Positions 14,701 through 17,471 of a DNA stretch of 17,471 nucleotides are shown piece after piece (the first letter of the stretch is position 1; each line of letters opens with the position of its first letter). Made by a program: the position numbers and the translations under genes. The notes under the pieces were generated by a model that was not told where the DNA came from, made no database searches, and worked only from the letters and a program-made list of their open reading frames with translations. Where the stretch lies: NCBI GenBank assembly GCA_040509055.1, contig JBEVLT010000068.1, positions 1 through 17,471 on the forward strand, written 5' to 3'. Source of the stretch: JAJKIP01 sp040509055. Lineage in GTDB: Bacteria; Bacteroidota; Bacteroidia; Chitinophagales; Chitinophagaceae.

Positions 14701-17471
14701 TCTGAGCTATCTGGATGAACCTGCGATCAATACCTGGCATACCACGGTCGCTGCTGCCCGTGCATCCGGTGGTCCCGAAGTGCCGGATCATACGCTGGCT
14801 ACTGAATACCGGTACAATACGCTGAACCAGGTGGTGGCGCAGATCAGCCCGGATGGCGGGTTGAGTAAGTTCTGGTACGACCGGCTGGGCAGGCTGGTGG
14901 TGAGCCAGAATGCCAAACAGGCAGCGGATGACCAATACAGCTATACGCTATACGATGAGCTGGGCCGGATCACCGAGGTCGGCCAGATTACCGGCGATGA
15001 AATGACGCAGGCTATTTCCCAGGATCCGGCAAGCCTGGCGGATTGGGTTGCCGATGCGGCGAATAGCCGGGAGCAGATCACCAATACGTATTATGACCTG
15101 GCAGCTGATCTGTGCGACCCGCCATCGACCCTCTGCCAGCAAAACCTGCGCAACCGGGTAAGCTATACTACACTCACCGACCTGGCTACGGATCCCGCCT
15201 ATGCCAGCGCTACCTATTACAGCTATGATATACACGGCAACGTGGATACCCTGCTTCAGCACTATTTCAAGGGGATCATGCACGAGACCGATGGCAATGC
15301 CTTTAAGAAGATGGTGTATAAATATGATTTGATTAGCGGCAAGGTCAATGAAGTGGCCTACCAGACGGGATACACAGACCAGTTCTATCACCGGTATGAA
15401 TACGATGCGGAAAACAAGCTGATCGAAGCCTATACCAGCCATGACTATGTATACTGGGAGCGGCAGGCGCGGTACAGCTATTACAAACATGGCCCGCTGG
15501 CACGGACCGAGATCGGGCAGCTGGGCGTGCAGGGCATCGACTATGCTTATACCCTGCAGGGATGGATTAAAGGCGTCAACAGTACGGATACCACTGGTGG
15601 TGAATTTGATATGGGCGAGGACGGGCCGGTAGCACATCGCACAGCCCGGGATGCTTATGGGTTTAGCCTGAATTATAACACGGTTGATTATCAGCCTATT
15701 AATAATAGTGTCTATCCTTTTGCTACAGTGGCGAACGGGCTTCCGGCCCTGACCGATGGCATTGTCACGGGCAATTCCCTGTTCAACGGGAATATCGCTT
15801 CCATGCTGGTCAATATTCCCAAAGTGGGGGCGCCGGTACTGTATGGTTACCGGTACGACCTGCTGAACCGGATCAAAGCAATGAATGCATATAGCGGCAT
15901 GGCGGCGGGTACGAATGTGTTTACGCCTTCCGGTTCCCAGGCATACAAGGAGCGGGTTGGCTATGATGCGAATGGGAATATACTCAGCTATATCCGCCAT
16001 GGCAATTCGCCGGTGGGTATGGACAGCTTGCTCTATGCATACAACCGGGATGGTGGTGGCCGGCTGACCAATAACCGGCTCCGGCATGTAAATGATGATC
16101 CCGCTTTGACCGGCAATTATGCGGTTGATATTGATGACCAGGAAGATGACAACTATACATACGACGCTATTGGCAACCTGGTAGCCGACCAGGCGGAGCA
16201 CATTACGGAGATCTCATGGAACGTATATGGCAAGATCAGCAGCATTGAAAAATCTACCGGTGTTACCATCTATTATACCTACGATGCCGGTGGCAACCGG
16301 ATCGGTAAGACGGTTGACCAGGCGGGCGACCTGCCTTCGCTGCAAACCTGGTATGTGCGGGATGCCAGCGGCAATGTGATGGCCGTTTATGAAAACGAGA
16401 TCGATACCCTGAATGGCGGGCATTTAAGCCAGACTGAAGTACATTTGTATGGCAGCTCGCGGATCGGCATCTGGCGGCCCGGCCGGGATGTGGAAGAAGC
16501 GGACTGGGGGCTCTTTGACACAGAACCGATGAGCGGTACCAGCAATGGGTTGCTGCTGGATTCCTTTGCCAGGGTTCATACTAACTATGAGCTGAGTAAT
16601 CACCTGGGCAATGTGCTCGTAACCGTCAGCGACCGGAAAATAGGCGTCGATACCGATAGTGATGACGATATCGATTACTATGAAGCGGATGTGGCGACGG
16701 CAAATGATTACTATCCCTTTGGGATGGGGATGCCGGGACGGGGTTTTTCTGCTGCAGGTAGCTACCGGTATGGATTGATGGGTAAAGAGAAGTTAAATGA
16801 GATTTATGATGAAGGAAATGCATATAATTTTGGAGCTAGAATACAAGACCCGAGGTTAGGCAGATGGTTCAGTCTTGATCCACTTCAAGCAAAATATTCT
16901 TCCTTTAGTCCTTATTGTTTTGTAATAAATAATCCAATTAATTTTATTGATCCAGATGGTAAGGAAGTTTTATGGCATTCTTCTCTACGAAAATCTGTTG
17001 AAATGAAAACCTTCATTGAAAAATTTACTAAGAATAGTGCGTTTAAGCAAGTGTACAAACGGTTTTTACGTAATGAGACTAATGTGGTGTTTACAAAAAG
17101 ATGGGATGCAAGCCCGAGATCGTATGCGTATGCTGATCCAGCTGTTTATCCTCATGGGTACTCAATATTTATCAACTCCCAGCATTTTGTCAATGACAAA
17201 TTGGCCCTTGATCCCACCTTGCTTGTATCAACTTTAATACATGAAGGACTTCATGATAGATACGAATTGGCTTATAGAGATGGCAGAAGAGAATATCCCA
17301 CTTTAGAAAGAAAGCACACTGACCCATCAGTTAATGAAGCAGAGCATGAAGTTATAAGCGAACCTGCTGTTATCAAGACTCTTACTACGGCAATGAAAGA
17401 ATTTGATAAAGAGAGTGGTACAGAGCACTCAGAGGAATGGTATGAGGCAATTGCTTATATGGGTTTGCGCA
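8651..17471 (+). CDS. RHS polymorphic toxin with C-terminal zinc-metallopeptidase-like domain (3' end cut by window)
   Basis: The frame is open from 8651 to the last base (at least 2940 residues, no stop). An in-frame TAA at 8630 and the absence of any other in-frame ATG between it and 8651 fix this start. Residues 1-33 form a signal peptide (K14, R16, hydrophobic core, ALA cleavage site). In order there follow: a beta-rich N-terminus with an FnIII-like segment (about 195-310); Bacteroidota RHS signatures near residues 330-395 (FDGSQRSRQTVTKDN, YDYQGRPAINILPAPT) and 515-555 (HYFKNMVRDANGQ, DMHGRTIATALAG); a Cys cluster at 613-780; a four-cysteine repeat array (1299-1897); YD repeats (2051-2556); an RHS-associated core (2648-2770) ending in DPDG; and a tip with HEGLH. 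RHS proteins form a YD cage around a toxin released by autocleavage after the core. The preceding gap is 91 bp with no clear promoter. GC falls sharply near 16780. The immunity gene is presumably beyond the window. Confidence 0.95.
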   Translation, partial: MVHRLFHCNNIIGKIRTGVLFVLLCVMTNAALAATDPVLVSVFRGNLGEIALNEVRETQDVKYYDPTWYSLIVDPAKDKYVNTISLLLDEETDIAIPADFTVTVSIDIMWTDMNGNTDTLFNRPLEIRYKVGGGVEYTPRSYYVFDNARKVKVKIVGIDTHSSAWASIMDVLILENRMQVKRDYAFSCTSIVTGVLDSLPTASASGTVDELFIYWTDDDMSGRTHYDVEWAWVDAEALDRYKKDDGSGLVFNDTLIFRNNSSRVTIPAASGYAIPLLYDGSGYLFYRVRAVQYREDGRIVEGAWSSDKQHDGVITYYSYSGYEPDLNWQVSTSYAEDGKHKTVAQFFDGSQRSRQTVTKDNVTKTTVIAETLYDYQGRPAINILPAPTLDKVMEFAKNFNRFEADTYPKDLYDLVPADSSICGASTPILDSASGASQYYSENNGLVNSDFHRYIPSGFGYPYAETRYTPDATGRIAAQGGVGPVYQLGNRHETKYFYGTADQKQLDALFGTEVGDNAHYFKNMVRDANGQYSVSYVDMHGRTIATALAGPPPTSLDTLTSYKTRYLTTNLLANGVNRVKDRSIEASTTLLVTKAGPHTFSYELYPESAEIAACNPEGQTVCYDCYYDLEIRITGTCSEPPVVIRRQNFSFGNYDTSCGTAPPPLLVDTVCYLLEGEYSITKILTLSKHAQDWYRDSVFAIKNICKTLQDFYDENYQVMLDSTTCNMTCDTCLAELGDYEDFRDRFLQEIGVALADSASYIAQIRASYNEARNACEQLCDPYAGTNKLELIREMMLNDMTPDQGQYATLDTDLNEDGFITGSIDYTDDYTEYEMNSNRPYNIFNKTWNHYRDPLDETDNSNYYKNELGERDEDIYRMVPFGTGEVPLLDIASPEDFSAQFKDSWTPSLLVHHPEYPKLKYAEEHLAESYDWDLQVENTDTWAAADAAGYMTNILDLDPFFNDPAYITYRNLMERYLEENYKVGKTLWQLAWISVNCQDGNMNCINSIAEKPPYVLNSCTGDWNVVWRIFRTLYLSQKDSMVNAMLENQFPAIPYDLLKNNHYQRRFGGFNDHNPLLEQMGSWEQSGDLLAAQAAADQYAGGQIDGLFDSTCNDYIAMWVAALNNCDQIAEHPHKEELLDVIVAGLKDVCLRGSDASHPFGSSTVRREEQGTTPTSFEEVIQKVFLDSGIAITALCHPYMIKYPPPYHAQSPVSDGIAVQLQDSCLCARLTDLQAEKGQLGYQGTLSEFIEYQHGIVVRQGLLDSLIDGCNGVSDCIVYDPPLSIPGILTCNAPVKTCIECKEYKALKAEFAGLYTGITVIHEEPEDEEEVQENNMFAAFMNSHTGLQKSWYDYLQFEEACDGYTELPCSRLDSIVMAFHNVYGDTLYGNSCEELFTEFFNDTLGTTYTFAQIQALFMQSCGYLPDVCQPELDCERFQYIIDSFYHRYGPGVSDSLNCKELFTDHFNDWFGTNYTWDELVDMYKKLCGGTLDVCSHFDCGQLQQVLDSWHNCHRGVLLNSDCLEQWVDYFNALMATSLEAWQIDSLYHQCGINLDACAPQIECKTLDFLLKAYRSMGDDACLGSGLDPEDADFCHDCFVWFVNDRLGTSYTYEEIALLYQKACGANLGVCKSSFDCKKLTSFSNHFVRWYELHSEDGPCNSLFTEQFNEEFDVTYTYAQIMAVYQLYCGREPGVCAKEPIIRCTELDRVYQEFKKLYPDPSKYFGDSCQVAFARYFNHVFGDTLTYYDIALYYLNLCNRDLDVCAPDSCTRLQNFLAKYNATYSIYSMPQQLCHDLFAQLYNTEFAPREKHLWTDVEAIFAKCGISLDICPADTTYPLTCDNLKVARRAFYAFNNGRLPNDCDKVFTGFFNLYFRTSFTGYGQLEQWANDNCSDTLNICGKPVKPLTLRLRSASVVDAPAMPPRLCGIGEPLFPSVVPEEGEPCDYIVQLALNAATEQYNTYVEQQYDNFDSTYRSKCLVDAPGETFTVRGLVAEYHYTLYYYDQAGNLVKTVPPEGVDLSYLDEPAINTWHTTVAAARASGGPEVPDHTLATEYRYNTLNQVVAQISPDGGLSKFWYDRLGRLVVSQNAKQAADDQYSYTLYDELGRITEVGQITGDEMTQAISQDPASLADWVADAANSREQITNTYYDLAADLCDPPSTLCQQNLRNRVSYTTLTDLATDPAYASATYYSYDIHGNVDTLLQHYFKGIMHETDGNAFKKMVYKYDLISGKVNEVAYQTGYTDQFYHRYEYDAENKLIEAYTSHDYVYWERQARYSYYKHGPLARTEIGQLGVQGIDYAYTLQGWIKGVNSTDTTGGEFDMGEDGPVAHRTARDAYGFSLNYNTVDYQPINNSVYPFATVANGLPALTDGIVTGNSLFNGNIASMLVNIPKVGAPVLYGYRYDLLNRIKAMNAYSGMAAGTNVFTPSGSQAYKERVGYDANGNILSYIRHGNSPVGMDSLLYAYNRDGGGRLTNNRLRHVNDDPALTGNYAVDIDDQEDDNYTYDAIGNLVADQAEHITEISWNVYGKISSIEKSTGVTIYYTYDAGGNRIGKTVDQAGDLPSLQTWYVRDASGNVMAVYENEIDTLNGGHLSQTEVHLYGSSRIGIWRPGRDVEEADWGLFDTEPMSGTSNGLLLDSFARVHTNYELSNHLGNVLVTVSDRKIGVDTDSDDDIDYYEADVATANDYYPFGMGMPGRGFSAAGSYRYGLMGKEKLNEIYDEGNAYNFGARIQDPRLGRWFSLDPLQAKYSSFSPYCFVINNPINFIDPDGKEVLWHSSLRKSVEMKTFIEKFTKNSAFKQVYKRFLRNETNVVFTKRWDASPRSYAYADPAVYPHGYSIFINSQHFVNDKLALDPTLLVSTLIHEGLHDRYELAYRDGRREYPTLERKHTDPSVNEAEHEVISEPAVIKTLTTAMKEFDKESGTEHSEEWYEAIAYMGLR
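10487..10996 (+). other. Cysteine cluster ahead of the repeat array
   Basis: Residues about 613-782 hold closely spaced cysteines: C613, a CYDC pair, one in a TGTC segment, DTSC, DTVC, NICK, then C724-x3-C728-x2-C731 (CNMTCDTC) and CEQLC. The surrounding sequence is a mix of beta strands and a helix. Because the protein is exported, structural disulfides are the simplest reading. A metal site using the CxxC pairs is the alternative. It lies between the conserved N-terminal RHS segments and the repeat array. Confidence 0.6.
12545..14341 (+). repeat. Four-cysteine tandem repeat array (one degenerate plus eight good units)
   Basis: Protein-level tandem repeats in the RHS protein, residues 1299-1897. 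Good units begin at Cys codons 12749, 12944, 13139, 13331, 13550, 13751, 13949 and 14162. Unit lengths are 65, 65, 64, 73, 67, 66, 71 and 60 residues. The consensus is C1-xxL-x(6-8)-F/Y-x3-Y, then C2-xxLF-xxxFN-xxFGTxYTYxxI-xxLY-xxx, then C3-G-xxLDV-C4. A degenerate unit (12545-12748) precedes them: it keeps the L...F..LY and the FN-like helix but lacks C2. Units 3 and 4 carry extra cysteines. Each unit looks like paired helices stapled by disulfides. The units differ at DNA level, so duplication is old. I know no named domain for this. Confidence 0.85.
14801..16318 (+). other. YD/RHS repeat block
   Basis: Residues about 2051-2556 contain some ten recognisable YD-type hairpins, among them EYRYNTLNQVV, FWYDRLGRLVV, TLYDELGRITEV, YEYDAENKLIEA, YRYDLLNRIKAM, VGYDANGNILSY, YTYDAIGNLVAD and YTYDAGGNRIGK. 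In RHS and TcC proteins these strands wind into a hollow cage enclosing the toxin domain. The block is GC-rich compared with the first gene, and this produces long antisense open frames that are not genes. Confidence 0.9.
16592..16960 (+). other. RHS-associated core domain with DPDG end
   Basis: Residues about 2648-2770. Landmarks are LSNHLGNVLVTVSD, YYPFGMGMPGR at about 2687, YRYGLMGKEKLNE, YNFGARIQDPRLGRWFSLDP (from residue 2725) and INFIDPDG. This is the standard C-terminal plug of RHS proteins. Family knowledge places aspartyl-type self-cleavage just after the DPxG motif; the candidate acidic residues are D2743 (SLDP), D2767 and D2769 (IDPDG). The residue after DPDG is Lys rather than the Leu of the enterobacterial DPxGL consensus. 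Confidence 0.9.
16961..17471 (+). other. C-terminal toxin tip, putative zinc metallopeptidase (incomplete)
   Basis: At least 170 residues (2771 onward) follow the DPDG motif. A strand-like GYSIFINSQHF precedes a helix LVSTLIHEGLHDRYEL, whose HEGLH (17240-17254, residues 2864-2868) matches HExxH. That motif supplies two zinc-binding histidines and the catalytic glutamate in zincins. A likely third ligand is H2899 or a neighbouring Glu in NEAEHEV (His codon at 17345), 30 residues after the second His. The helix after it and the closing EEWYEAIAYMGLR resemble, from memory, endings of other Bacteroidota RHS metallopeptidase tips, so few residues may be missing. The substrate is unknown. The region is AT-rich (about 37% GC) and Lys/Ile-rich compared with the core. 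Confidence 0.75.

Noticed and set aside
14948..16201. 417-codon open frame on the minus strand
   Set aside because: It lies wholly antisense to the GC-rich YD block, has no recognisable domain or leader, and such shadows are common opposite YD repeats.
16741..16830. Insertion sequence or integrase site at the GC break
   Set aside because: The reading frame continues and conserved core residues run straight across. No inverted repeats or target duplication were seen.

Overview
The window reads as Bacteroidota DNA, most likely from the Chitinophaga/Niastella group (Chitinophagaceae). This is inferred from the protein style: giant exported YD/RHS proteins with Bacteroidota-type signature segments, starts with no Shine-Dalgarno sequence, A-rich leaders and about 50% GC. 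It was recognised from memory, without a database search. Everything that can be supported lies on the plus strand as one tightly packed three-gene cluster. No RNA gene, insertion sequence, CRISPR array or clear terminator was seen.

Layout: (1) 4-7710, a 2568-residue exported multidomain protein. It has a shell-like N-terminal segment, a region resembling DNRLRE/CBM96 beta-sandwiches, a PA14 domain, a carbohydrate-binding-like jelly roll and a short YD-like tail. (2) 7735-8559, a 274-residue secreted protein of unknown function, 24 bp downstream. (3) 8651 to the window end, an RHS polymorphic toxin of at least 2940 residues whose stop codon is not reached. Its order is signal peptide, beta-sandwich/FnIII-like N-terminus, Bacteroidota RHS conserved segments, a cysteine-rich tandem repeat array (one degenerate plus eight good units of about 65 residues), a block of YD repeats, the RHS-associated core ending in DPDG, and a C-terminal toxin domain with an HEGLH zinc-metallopeptidase motif.

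How they may work together (inference): proteins 1 and 3 resemble a split RHS shell, loosely like TcB and TcC of Tc toxins. Protein 1 would supply carbohydrate- or surface-binding modules, and protein 3 the YD cage and the toxin cargo. Protein 2 would be an exported accessory. GC content drops from about 55% to about 37% near 16780, inside the RHS core and upstream of the predicted cleavage point. This marks the toxin tip as an exchanged or acquired module. An immunity gene, if present, would be just past the right edge.

The two least described elements are the four-cysteine repeat array inside protein 3 and the small exported protein 2.
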